From Aquila chrysaetos chrysaetos (lineage: Eukaryota; Chordata; Aves; Accipitriformes; Accipitridae), in assembly GCF_900496995.4 (NCBI RefSeq), contig NC_044018.1, positions 29,244,047 through 29,308,046 of the forward strand: a stretch of DNA of 64,000 bases. Direction: 5' to 3'. The position numbers and the translations under genes are program-made. Below, piece by piece: positions 27,331 through 60,500 of the stretch (its first letter is position 1; every line of letters starts with the position of its first letter). The notes under the pieces are model-generated. The model was not told the DNA's origin and did no database searches. It was given only the letters and a program-made list of their open reading frames with translations.

Positions 27331-28137
27331 CAAAGGTGAAATAGCTCACATCTCAAATGTCAGCAGAGCCGGGAGTCGTGACTGTGGAGCCTCTCTTCCC
27401 CTTTTTCTGCATAAAAGCATTTTATTCTCCCGCTCTTCCTAAGAAGTGCCATTTTCCCCCCCCAAGTAAAGAAATATGAACCATCTGGTTGCAGACCCAG
27501 GGCACAACTCCTGCCCTAATCTCACAGCCTTAAGCAGCAGCACTAACTGCCCGACCTTAAGCAAACTGCCCTTTCTTCTATACACAGAGGATCTCTTTCC
27601 CTTGCAACATGGGCTTACAGGTTTTCTGTAAAGCACTGTATTTCTACTTTTATAAACAAGGCAGGGTAAAGAGACTAATGCCCCTTTTGCATAGTGTTAA
27701 ACCCTTATATGTAAACTTTAATGCAGTTTCTTCAAAATTATGCCTGACTCCCATGGGGCTTGTAACAGGCTGTCACAATTCTGCAAGGCAGCAGAGTGTG
27801 GAAAGTGGGCTGCTTAGATTTAATCAGTAGCTTGGCCACTGGATTTCCAGTTTTGCTCAAGTTACTTTGCTTATTTACCACAAAAGCACTTTGCAAAGGC
27901 TTAGCAGACTCTGCAAGCCAGGAGATCCTTACATGAAAGGCTCTCTATAAAAGGCCAAAATATGAGGAATATTTTCTCTCCAGTCTCTTAACCCACTTGG
28001 CTTTGTTATTAAAAAAAAAAAAAAAAAAAAAAAAAGTAGACATAATCCTGTCCCTTCCCAGGCAAGTAAATGAAGTGTCATCCACTAAGGCAGCTGCTGA
28101 GAGAAAGCATGCTGTCAGCACAGAAGGAGGGAGGACA
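27331..28137. other. GPD1-SMARCD1 intergenic stretch
   Basis: About 0.8 kb of AT-rich sequence between the GPD1 promoter and the SMARCD1 3' end. A run of 25 A at 28011-28035 resembles an old retroposon tail, but I could not recognise an element body beside it. No gene seen. Confidence 0.6.
28011..28035. repeat. Poly(A) run of 25
   Basis: An uninterrupted run of 25 A preceded by TTGTTATT. Either a simple repeat or the tail of a decayed retroposed sequence. Confidence 0.9.
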
Positions 28138-29807
28138 GCTTCCTTCGCAGGAGGCTTTTATTAAAACTGGGTGACGTCTACAAGGATACAGTACAAAAAA
28201 AAAAAATTTGGTCCATGGAAAAAACCGTAATATTCAGTTAAGAAAAGCAGTTATTCTGCAACAGCTATGTTTGCCTACGCAGTACTCAGCATCCTTCATG
28301 TGCGATTACCCTGAGGAGTCAGTGGGCTGCTTCATCAGCACAAAGACCTTCACCCCAGTACCACAGAGGAGCCATTTCATAAGGGGGCAAGGAGAAGGGA
28401 AGTCGAGAGTCTATTACTCACAGACATGTAGTAACACAGACACAAGGAGTAGGGTCACCCAGGCTCCCAAATTCATAGCAACCTTCCCAACCACACCAAA
28501 GCCAGGTGCGGGGATGAGAGGTGTTCGTCCATAACATGACTTTGCAGCTATTCCAAGAGAATATGACCAAGTCCATTTGCATTACAGTCCCAAGCAGAAA
28601 TACTGAGATCCAGGTTAAGAGAAGCCATTCTCTTACATCTGGCCACTAGTTCACTAGTAATTCCTTCCATGAAGAGGCATCTGGGCTGCTACTCCCCATA
28701 GTAGAGAAAAATCTACTTGTACATTCCTGAACCATGCTGGGCCTCATGGCAGCCCCAGAACCTAAAACTTGACTAAAAACCACAGGAGCTTCAGCATGGA
28801 AACACCTGCTAACTTGTATACGCTTGGAGCTACGTCCGCTCCCAAGGACTGTCCTGTTACGTCCTCAGGTCGACACAAAGGAGCCTCTGGTCCCCATAGT
28901 AATTGACACAGGATAACTGTCCCAAAGGAATGAACCTACAATGCTGCGCCCCTGCACAATTCCACCAGGCATTTGCTGCATCCCCTCTCCCTGCTACAGG
29001 GAAAACAGCCAGATGGCTTGCTGGAACCGCAAGTGTAGGTCTTTTGAAGTGCAGAGACGTCCCACCACTCCAATGCTTCCACATCCCTGCAGTAAGCCAA
29101 TGCCTCATCTCCCCTGTGATCCCAGCCTAGGACAGTCTGTCAAAGAACATGAAGGGAACGGGGCAGGGAAAAAGGGACAAGGGAAGAAGCAATTCTCTAC
29201 ACAGTTCAGTAACTTCCTCAAGGAGGAGAGTGACCTATGAGGCAGCCCAGTGCAGCAGCACCCTCCAAGCGAGGGAGTAAGGGCAGGGAGGTATGTCAGC
29301 TCATGGCATCCTGCCCAATACATCTCCTGGCACCTTGCTATAAAATGAGGCAGGGAAGACACTAGCCACGGAACCCCACGCTTACAGCAGATCCAGGCTT
29401 CCCAGACCCAGGTCTCACGCGTGCCACAACTAGATGCTAGTTGGCGAGGAATGGGCTGTGGTTTCTGAACTTGAGAAAGGCTCCAAGTCAGCAGTCGTAC
29501 TGGCTACTGGGGACACTACAGGCCGTGCAGAGTCAAGGGGAGGCTCTTGGAAGCCTTGGGACTGACAAGGCAACAGTCAGGAAGAAAACCAGGTAGAAAT
29601 GTGTGCTCAGTGGAGCCTGTCTTGCTTGCCACACCCCAGAAGACCCCAGGTGTCCTGGAGTTGTCCCAACAGGGACAATGCCAGGATGAATAATGATGCA
29701 GGCCTCGCTGCCGGAGTGGGATTATGTGAGCCTTAACAGTGTACTCTGCAGCTCTCTGTCTCCACAAATAGCTGTGATGCCTTCTGGTTGGGGAGGAGCG
29801 GAGCAGC
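28138..29807 (-). other. SMARCD1: SMARCD1 3' UTR
   Basis: About 1.67 kb following the TAG stop, ending just past an AATAAA on the minus strand at 28157-28162. No coding exons or repeats of note apart from an A-run at 28194-28205. Confidence 0.65.
28157..28162 (-). terminator. SMARCD1: SMARCD1 poly(A) signal AATAAA
   Basis: Minus-strand AATAAAAGCC in a suitable place after the SMARCD1 stop and before GPD1. Confidence 0.6.
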
Positions 29808-35136
<5,329 letters not shown>

Positions 35137-35293
35137 CTTCTCCAGCACAAAGGGGAGCGGGCCGGAACCGGACGTACGCCATAGAGAGAAGGCGCGGGTG
35201 GGGCGCTAGAGAGGCGCCGCCCTTTAGCGGGTGCCCTCTGCTGGCTGGAGGCCCGCCGTAGGGGGCGGAGGGGGCGGGGTCGTGGGGGGCTCC

Positions 35294-35363
35294 GGGAGGG
35301 TGCGGGGTGTCGGAGCGGGGTCCTGCGGCTTTTTGGGAGGGTGCGGGGTGTCGGAGCGGGGTC
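35294..35363. repeat. 29-bp perfect direct repeat, period 41
   Basis: The G-rich 29-mer beginning gggagggtgcggggtgtcgg occurs identically at 35294-35322 and 35335-35363. It lies 158-227 bases upstream of the SMARCD1 start codon. Confidence 0.9.
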
Positions 35364-36087
35364 TTGGGGGATTAGGGAAGGGTACAGGGTCCGTGAGGGT
35401 TGCTCTTGGGGGCGCAGCGTCCTGGGGACAATGTCGGTGGGGAGCTCATGGGGGATGCAAGGGCCACGGGGGAGCGGAGGTGTTAGGAGCGGGGTGGGGG
35501 AGGCAGCGGGCTGTGTGTCAGGGGCTCCCACCTCTGTGCAAAACCACCTGTAAGAGAATTTGCAGCCCCTCGAACCCTTAGGCTGGCAACCCATCGAGCT
35601 CCCTTCAGGCGTGCTCAGGGACTCGTCTACCTACCTCAGCTGACATCGCACTTGTTCTGATCTCTCCTGTCCTAATTTAGCCTGGCTGATTTCCACTGCA
35701 GCTGTCAGAGCTACTGCACAGGAGTTGTTACAGTCAGAAATGCCCTGGAGTTGAGGAGGGTTGGGGTGTTGGTCTCACGCTTGCCAGCGCTCGCCGTTGT
35801 AAATACGTGCCAGTTGCAGGAGATGCTGGTCCTGAAGCCTCCCTTGCTCTGGGATGGGCTCGGAGGAAGGAGGCTTTGCCTGCGCTGCGAACGGAAGAGT
35901 CCAACGTCCAGACGTGGCAGTAACACCTCTCAACAGAACTGCTGTCCTTGACATCTTAAGAATCAAGCTCATGGGGGCATAAATGGACATGAATGGAATC
36001 AGTTTGTTCAGGTTTACGCTGAGCACCCAGGGAAAGGATTCCTATTCCCTTGACAGTGACTTGGGTTGCTACAGAAAGCGTGATGTT

Positions 36088-36255
36088 AGAACTGGAACAG
36101 GCTGCCCAGGGAAGTGGTTGAGTCACCATCCCTGGAGGTATTCAAAAAGCGTGTAGACAAGGCACTTCAGGACATGGTTTAGTGGGCATGGTTGATGGTT
36201 GGACTCGATGATCTTAAAGGTCTTTTCCAACCTAAATGATTCTATGATTCTATGA
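36088..36255 (+). mobile_element. CR1 LINE 3' end fragment
   Basis: Reads as a bird CR1 3' terminus: 'ggctgcccagggaagtggtt', 'ccatccctggaggtattcaa', 'ggttggactcgatgatctta', then the terminal 'attctatgattctatga' repeat. It is 5'-truncated, as most CR1 copies are, and fairly young-looking because the consensus blocks are almost intact. Confidence 0.93.
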
Positions 36256-38423
36256 ATTAAAGGCTACTTTCTGCAAGTATTAGCATTAAGTTCCCTATTC
36301 CCCAGAGCACTTACCCTTATGGTTGCTCAGAGAGAAAAGGGACACAAATCCAGCCAGCATTAATCTGTGGAAAAAAAGCCAAGTGAGCAGTCACACCACA
36401 AGTATTAATTAAGCAATTAATGATGATCATGGGTCATTTCAGAGGCTGTCCTGTACAGTGCATGTCATTGTTGACTGAGTAAAGAAGTGGGGATGCGTTG
36501 GCACCTTTTCTGTCAGATACGGCATTTCCTATCCTCAATGAAAAACATGAAGCTTTGAGCACAGCCATTAACTGTTGTCTCAGCATCCATGTGTCCGTGC
36601 AGTTAATTTAATGCCACCTCCGACAGGCTTGGCGCCCAGCAGCCTTATGAAATATTCATGGAGAGGAAAAGCAGTGGAACTTATCTGCTCTGTATTGTTC
36701 AGATGCAACTTTGACTGAGACTTAAAGCCTGGCAGGAACCTTTTGGGCAGACTGGAAAGCTGCCTGGCTCTCCTGGGAGGGGGACGCAGAGTGAGGTGGG
36801 GTGATAGTGGGAGAAAGCAAGGGCTAACCTGAAAAGTGGAGAGAAGGGAGAGGGACTCAGAGAGCTGCTCAGCTTGGCACAGGGAGCAGGTGAGCTGCAG
36901 GGTCTTGAGAGACCCCACATTGCATGAGCTGATCTGGGAGCGACCCCAGCCCTCTGTCCCCAGGGATGCTCTCTGACCAGTCCTCTCAGTCCCCTGATAC
37001 TAGCTGCGTTTTGTAAGAAACACAAGGAGAAAATAACCCCAGCTTCCTTGGCTCAGTGTCTCCTTACACTTGTCCTTTCTTCTGCCCTGAGGGTTTGGTT
37101 GGTTCGTTCCTCCCGGTGGAAATGGTTTGCGAAATGCTACCCCGTGCACCTTCATTTTACTGCACCTGCTGGCACAAGGCAGCTCCTCTGAAACCTTCTT
37201 CCCCAACCAGTATGGCTCTGGCTCCAGGCAGCCGAACAGCATCCAGGACTGTGTAATTATATCTCAGCGCCTGTTTCTGCTGGCAGCTTTAGCAGTGAGC
37301 GAGTGGTAACCGGGAATTATTGCCAGGGATGAGAAGAAGAGGTGATGCTATCTCTGCCGTGGTTATATGCATGTTGCATGATTAATCCTTGCTCTGTAGG
37401 GTTTCAGCAGCCACACAATCCACAAGGTAAACACAGCAGCGTGCAAGCAGGTGCTCCCCAGCATCTCAGGCCTAGGTGTGTCACACCCCATCCTCGCCTG
37501 GATCATCAGAGATACTTCCCGTGAAATGTAATTAACTCCTTGTCTCGTGCATAGTGTGTCTCACACCACCGAGCGACAGACGTGGATGCACGCACGCTGC
37601 CTGCACCGCACACCTTGCAGACCGCCAGCCCCCCGCAGCCTACACGTGGCGTGCCCGTCCCGCCACAATCCCGAACAGGCTGAAGCTCCCCCCGGCCCAC
37701 GCATGGTGTCCTGCAATGCTCTGATGGTGCACGGATCGCGTGCACATTGGAGTCTTGGGTCTGAAAATGCGCAGCTTTTCCACTTCTTATCTGAGAGCTG
37801 CTCACGTTGGTGTCCCGTCTGGCTACCTGCTGTACGCCCATGGGAACTGCATCGGCTCTGCTGCTTTTGGGGTCCAGGCACCTCCTCTGCGAGTCCATTC
37901 CAGGCTATGGCTCACAGACATCATGTCCAGCGGCAACAGAAACCTCAGACAGTCGTGCTGGGGCTGGGGAATGCGCCTATGCAATGTGAGGCTGTGACAG
38001 ATGGATGGGGTGACCTGCTCCCAGCACAGCCCAGCAGGTTAATGGAGAACTGTGGAAGAGATTACAGCTTGCAGAGACAGGGTCACTGCCTGGCCCCTGC
38101 AACAGGAGCTGCTGTGAATGCTGCTGTGGAGGGAGCAGGCATGGTCAGCTGCTCTGGCTACTCACAGTGGCTGGCTGCAATTAATTTAGGTTCATTAACT
38201 CCCTTCTGGGCTTAGCTATATTATCTTGTTCCTATTCAAAGCCCACCCTGTGGCCTTTGCAGCACCAGCTCTGGCAGAGAAGGACCAGAATAGCAGTAAG
38301 ACCATTCTAGTATAAATGCAAAACACCCATCTGCCATTTCCAGGAGCAACAGGGACATGGCCAGAGCCAAGTGACCAGGGGGAGTTTGGCATTTCAGTAT
38401 TCCCTGCCCACTGCCCACTCACT

Positions 38424-38429
38424 TTTATT
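38424..38429 (-). terminator. ASIC1: Candidate distal ASIC1 poly(A) signal
   Basis: Minus-strand AATAAA followed by a G/T-rich stretch (AGTGAGTGGGCAGTGGG). It would give a 2.75 kb 3' UTR. No transcript evidence, so tentative. Confidence 0.3.
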
Positions 38430-39294
38430 CAGTCTCCATGGGGTCCTGAGGGCTTTTTTTGGATGCCTAGTGTTGGATCTGGCATGTTACTTTTGCTCTT
38501 TATAGCTGGAAATTTTTAGGACAAAAAGTGTGTTTACATATGGCTTGTGCTACAACTGCTACTAACTTGGTTAAATTAAAAACAGGTGATATTCAAGCTA
38601 GTGACTCATTTCTGCTGAATCTCAGGTGTCTGTCCCAAACCACAGAAGTGTTAGAGTTGTCAAAGATTAGCAGCTGTGCATATGTTAATTCTCCTCCCCC
38701 TGCTTGAGAGCAAAAGTCAGTTCCCATCCTCCAGTCCTAAAGTGTCCCTCAGGGCATGTTCACATGGCAGTGCAGGACCAGGCAGCAATACCGGAGCTCG
38801 CTTAGGTACCCAGAGCCATCACCACATTAACACAGTACTTAGCAAAGGGAGCTTTAATGTGACTCTGTTCAACATTAGCTCTGATGTTGCTGGTATTCGT
38901 GTGCGCATTTAAAGGTGGTACTGGAAGTCTGGGCCAAAGCTTTATCCTCCCCACCCCGCTCCTTTTGGTCTTGGCTCCAGGATTTCAGTGATGCCTTCAA
39001 GAACATGCTGGGATGATGCCATCCCCACCTGCCTCCTTGGGGAGCATTTCCAGCAGCTCAGCAAGAGAGAAAGGCTCGGTGTTCATGAGTTATATCATTC
39101 TTTATATCATCGTTAAGAGTAGCAGGTATTGATGTACAATGCATCTGTCATTGTGCTTCCTATGAAAATGTGTGTACATAGTACAGATACCAGAGAGAAT
39201 TCAACACTTTATACACTTGAAGGCATTCAGAGATCAGTAACAGAAAAAAAAAAATGGCACAAGAACAAGGCCTAAATGCTACTAGATGGGTATC

Positions 39295-39372
39295 TACACT
39301 GATATGATGCATATATAGAGAGATATATATATATGTACACATATATATATAGTCATATATATTATATATAAG
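39295..39372. repeat. TA-rich microsatellite
   Basis: Interrupted (TA)n with short GA and CA interruptions, in the distal part of the presumed ASIC1 3' UTR. Confidence 0.85.
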
Positions 39373-39739
39373 AAATATAAAATGCAGATGACATAATAGA
39401 AACAAACAAAAAAGTATATGCTTCAACAGGTGAGCGTCAAGGTCAAATCCCAGCCCCATCTTTAAAAGCTTTAATGGGAAAGAGAAGGAAAGAAAATAAA
39501 TAAATGAAACGCAATGAAACATTAGGAAAAATCCATAAGAAAATTTATGGATGTGGCCGACCCGTCATCTTTGGGCAATCACTGGATACAAAGGACTGAC
39601 CCCCAGTTCCTAATTTTGGTCAGGAAGCAAATAATAATAATGACAATAATAAAAACAAATCTGCGGTTTAGAAATAATAATTACTAAAAAGACTTATTGC
39701 AAAAGCTCTTAAAGATAAGTAGCACTTCAGCCCTGGGAG

Positions 39740-40900
39740 GGCTCTTGCTTGATGCGTGGGGCCTGGGGGCTGGCAGGGGCTGGGGGAGGCCAATTTCCAC
39801 CGACCCGAGAGCGAAATGGCGGTGCGCTTGCGGGCCCGGGGAGCAGAGACTCGGCTGGACGGCCGGACCCCGGCTGCCAGGGCAGGTCTCTGCATGCCGG
39901 CAAGAGGGCAGGGACGCGAGGAGCAGCAGCGGTCCCGGGGCAGCGAGCCAGCAGACGCCCCGAAGATGCCCAGGGCTCGCGGTGCCCGGGGGCGGCTGCT
40001 GTCCGGGGAGGGGGGGGGGGGGGTTTGGCGGGTCCCATGGACCCCGAGCACCCTGTGCCATGGGGTATCCCTCAATTTACGAACCCTTTTGGTGTCGGGG
40101 CTCCTGTGCCTGCCTGGCCAAAGCGGTGCCAAGGGGCTGTCCCTCGTGATGCCCCTGGCCGAGCCGGGCCGGTGGCTGCGGCCGAAATGGGGGCCAGGAG
40201 TTTTCCTTCCATCTTTCTCCCCGAGGATGGCTGTTTTCGGGGGCTGCAACGGGGTAACCCCAGGTTCCTTGGGGACAGGAGGGAACGCAGGGCAGGGCTG
40301 TGCTGGCCAGGCGGCGGGGAGCCCAGGAGAGACGGGCAGGGAGACCACGCTGTCGCCCGACCCGACGCGGCCGAGGGAGAGTGCCCGGGCGGCGGGGTCT
40401 TCAGTGCTGAGGAGGCACCCCCCCGGCCGAGTCCCCTCTGATGCTCGCGGCCGGCCAGCGAGCTCGGTGGCCGGGCACCGCCGTCCCTGGGGCAGGGTGC
40501 CGAGGAAGACGTTTTGGAGAGGTGGAGGTGCCCCGTCTTCATGCGCGTGGAGTGGCCAGGAGTGCTCAGGCGAGGGTGGGCTGCGGGCCACCACGGTCCC
40601 AGGGGACAACGAGGCTCTCCTGGGACTGCCAAACCCGCCGCCGTGCCTGCCGGCCATGCCGTGGGGCTCCTCGATGATCCCTCCTGCCGGGCACGGGGGT
40701 CCCGGCAAGCGCCGGCCAAGGCGTTGGAGCAGGATGGGCATGGAGACGATGGACGGACAGACGGACAGGGCTGTGGATGGAGACTCTGCGGCCAAACGGC
40801 TGCTTCTTCTTGGCTTCTGGGTTTCTAGTTAAAAAGGCCGAGGGGAGCCGAGGGGAGGAGACGGGGCAGGCCCGTGCCCCAGCCCGCTGTGCGTGTCGCT
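39740..40900. other. CpG-rich block downstream of the ASIC1 stop
   Basis: GC- and CpG-dense sequence with long open frames on both strands at once (375 codons on minus, 358 on plus). None resembles a known protein, and overlapping frames in both directions are what GC-rich DNA gives by chance. It lies inside the presumed 3' UTR. Confidence 0.6.
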
Positions 40901-41171
40901 CCCCGCACCGCGAGGATGGCCGGGCTGGAGCGTCCTCAAGTCTCTGAACTAGCGGGGCAGGCGCGGAGCAGCTGCCGCGGGGGCTGCGCGCCGGGTTCGA
41001 GCGTGACCCGACCCGACCGCCTGCCCCGAAATCCGAGGCCGTCGCTCTTGTCTGTGTCCCACCGTGGTGAGGAGCAAGGTCCCCTAGATGTGTCTCTCCG
41101 CTGGCGCTCGCAGGGAGAAGGGCAGCTCTCCGGAGGGCTTTGGTAGCTCAGGTTGTACATCCAGATGTCGG

Positions 41172-58907
<17,736 letters not shown>

Positions 58908-59097
58908 GGTCCGTGCCGGCACCCCGGCGTGGCCACTCTGCCAAGAAGGGAGCCCGTGGGTGCTCGGTGCCGTGGAGACCTCGTGGGTGCTGCCGCTGCC
59001 CGGCCCGCGGCATCCCGGCACAGGGATGCCGGGGATGCACCCGGCAGCCCTCACATGGGGCGGCTGCTTTGCTGCGCCCTGCTCTTCCCCCCAAGCC

Positions 59098-59152
59098 TAT
59101 ATATATATACACACATACATGTATATATATATATATTTTTTTTTTTTTTTTG
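59098..59152. repeat. (TA)n/(CA)n microsatellite plus poly(T)
   Basis: TA and CA dinucleotide runs followed by a T-tract, immediately before a C-rich block. Simple repeat. Confidence 0.95.
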
Positions 59153-59407
59153 GGTGCAGCCTCTTGCATTTCCTCCCCTCCCACCTCCTCTCTGCCCTCC
59201 CCATCCTATGGCAGGACTGGGGTGCTGTGCCCCCCCCCCCCAGCATCCACCCCTCCCCTCCCACCTGCACCCCCCTCTCCCTGGTCCCCCATCCGCCTCC
59301 CCCAAATGGCACCGGCGCATCGACAAATAGATGAAGGAATCGAGGATGCAAACCTGGAATCGGGGCCAGCGGCCGTGGCCGGAGCTGGGCTCGTTCTGCT
59401 CCGCGAC

Positions 59408-59443
59408 GGTGGCTGCTGCCGCCGCCGCCGCCGCTGCTGCTGC
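59408..59443. repeat. (GCC)n/(GCT)n trinucleotide repeat
   Basis: A GCC tract followed by GCT units, in the CpG-rich ASIC1a upstream region, near the likely first transcribed sequence. Confidence 0.9.
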
Positions 59444-59584
59444 GACGTGGGTGCCGGGGCTGGGACGAGCCTCCCTCCACCTCTTGCCGCTGGGTGGGAA
59501 GACGGGAGCGGGAGAAGCGCAGGCACGGAGGGTGCGAGAGGCACCGAGCCCGGCAGCGGCGGGCGAACCGGAAAAGAAGGTGGT

Positions 59585-59603
59585 GGTGGGGGGGGGGGGG
59601 GGG
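59585..59603. repeat. Poly(G) run
   Basis: A run of G upstream of the ASIC1a start; possible quadruplex former and a place where assembly length may be unreliable. Confidence 0.85.
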
Positions 59604-59913
59604 AATAAAAATATCCTCGGTGGTACCTTGGTGCAAGCGTGGGAGCGGGGATGCGCCGGGGCCTCGCTCAACGCCGTGCGGGGGGACCGGAGGCGACCAT
59701 CGCCGGAGAGGAGGCAGCTGCCGGGTGCGAGGAGAAAAAAGGGGGAGAAGGCAGGCGAGCAGGAGGCTGCTTCGCTGCCAAACACATGGATACCTCCCCC
59801 TGTGGCTAGCTGGGAGCTGGTGGTTTCTTCAGATGCATAATCCGCATGAAGTCATTGTCTGGGCGCTGGTGGGGCCGGAGGCCGCGGAGGGGTGCCGCAG
59901 GCCGGTGGGCAGC

Positions 59914-59970
59914 GAGGAGAAGGAGGAGGAGGAGGAGGAGGAGGAGGAGGAGGACGAGGAGGAGGAGGAG
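59914..59970. repeat. (GGA)n trinucleotide repeat
   Basis: About 57 bases of nearly pure GAG/GGA units with two interruptions (GAA, GAC). A homopurine tract able to form triplex or quadruplex structures, in the ASIC1a upstream CpG region. Confidence 0.95.
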
Positions 59971-60032
59971 CGGGGCGCTCCAGCGATTGCAGGCTGCTGG
60001 CAGGGGCTGTTGGTGCTGCTGGCGTGTGCATG

Positions 60033-60066
60033 TGGGTAATGTGTGTGTGCGTGTGCGTGCGTGTGC
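60033..60066. repeat. (GT/GC)n dinucleotide repeat
   Basis: Alternating purine-pyrimidine GTGTGTGTGCGTGTGCGTGCGTGTGC tract, shown here only as a description of its pattern: GT units with interspersed GC. Potential Z-DNA former. Confidence 0.85.
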
Positions 60067-60500
60067 CGTTCCCATCCCCCAGCGCCTTCCAGTGATGCTC
60101 CGGCTCTTCGCTCCGCCGGAGCCTCCCCCCCGGCTCCCCCCATCCAGCTCTGACCCGGCTCTCCCCTCGCCACGGCCTCCACCGCCCTCGCGGGCTTCAC
60201 CCACGGGTGGCCCCGGCGCCGGGGCAGGTGCTCAGACACGCTCGGGTCGGTCTTTTTTCGGGAGGACCGAAGACGGGCGCTTTCTAGCCCTTTCCAGACG
60301 CCTGCTCGGGGCGGCAGCGGGGGACCGCGGTACCTCGAGCATCCGCCCCGGGCTCGCCGGGTGCAGCCCCGCTCTTTGCTGCCCGCCGGCACGGTCTCCG
60401 GCACGATGCTTGCCACGATGGGGACAGACCCCGCCGGAGGCGCTGGGCTTCTGTCCCTGCCCCGCGCAGGACGTGCTGCCCCTTTCCCAGCTATTCGCCT

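Larger units (their letters stand above)
35561..39099. other. SMARCD1-ASIC1 intergenic stretch
   Basis: About 3.5 kb with one clear CR1 tail fragment (36088-36255) and no recognisable exon. Open frames at 37547-38215 and nearby show no family features. An AATAAA on the minus strand at 38424-38429 could be a distal ASIC1 poly(A) site. Confidence 0.6.
39100..41171 (-). other. ASIC1: ASIC1 3' UTR (extent uncertain)
   Basis: Begins right after the TAA stop. The first 1.4 kb is unusually CpG-rich; beyond 39740 it turns AT-rich with a TA microsatellite. No canonical AATAAA was found in this stretch. ATTAAA-type candidates lie at 39470-39475, and a canonical AATAAA lies further on at 38424-38429, so the 3' end may be at either place. 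Confidence 0.4.
58920..60500 (-). promoter_or_regulatory. ASIC1: ASIC1a 5' UTR and CpG-rich promoter region
   Basis: Upstream of the ASIC1a ATG, sequence becomes CpG-dense from about 59400 to 60450, with GCC/GCT, GGA and GT tandem repeats. The start site probably lies here, but no TATA box or single start can be fixed from sequence. Confidence 0.5.

Noticed and set aside
28011-28035. Poly(A) run as evidence for a processed pseudogene
   Set aside because: No recognisable gene-derived sequence or target-site duplication was seen beside it.
39668-40832. 375-codon minus and 358-codon plus open frames after ASIC1
   Set aside because: Both strands are open at once, residues are Pro/Gly/Arg-rich as expected from GC-rich DNA, and no motif is recognisable. 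Reported as a composition oddity, not as genes.
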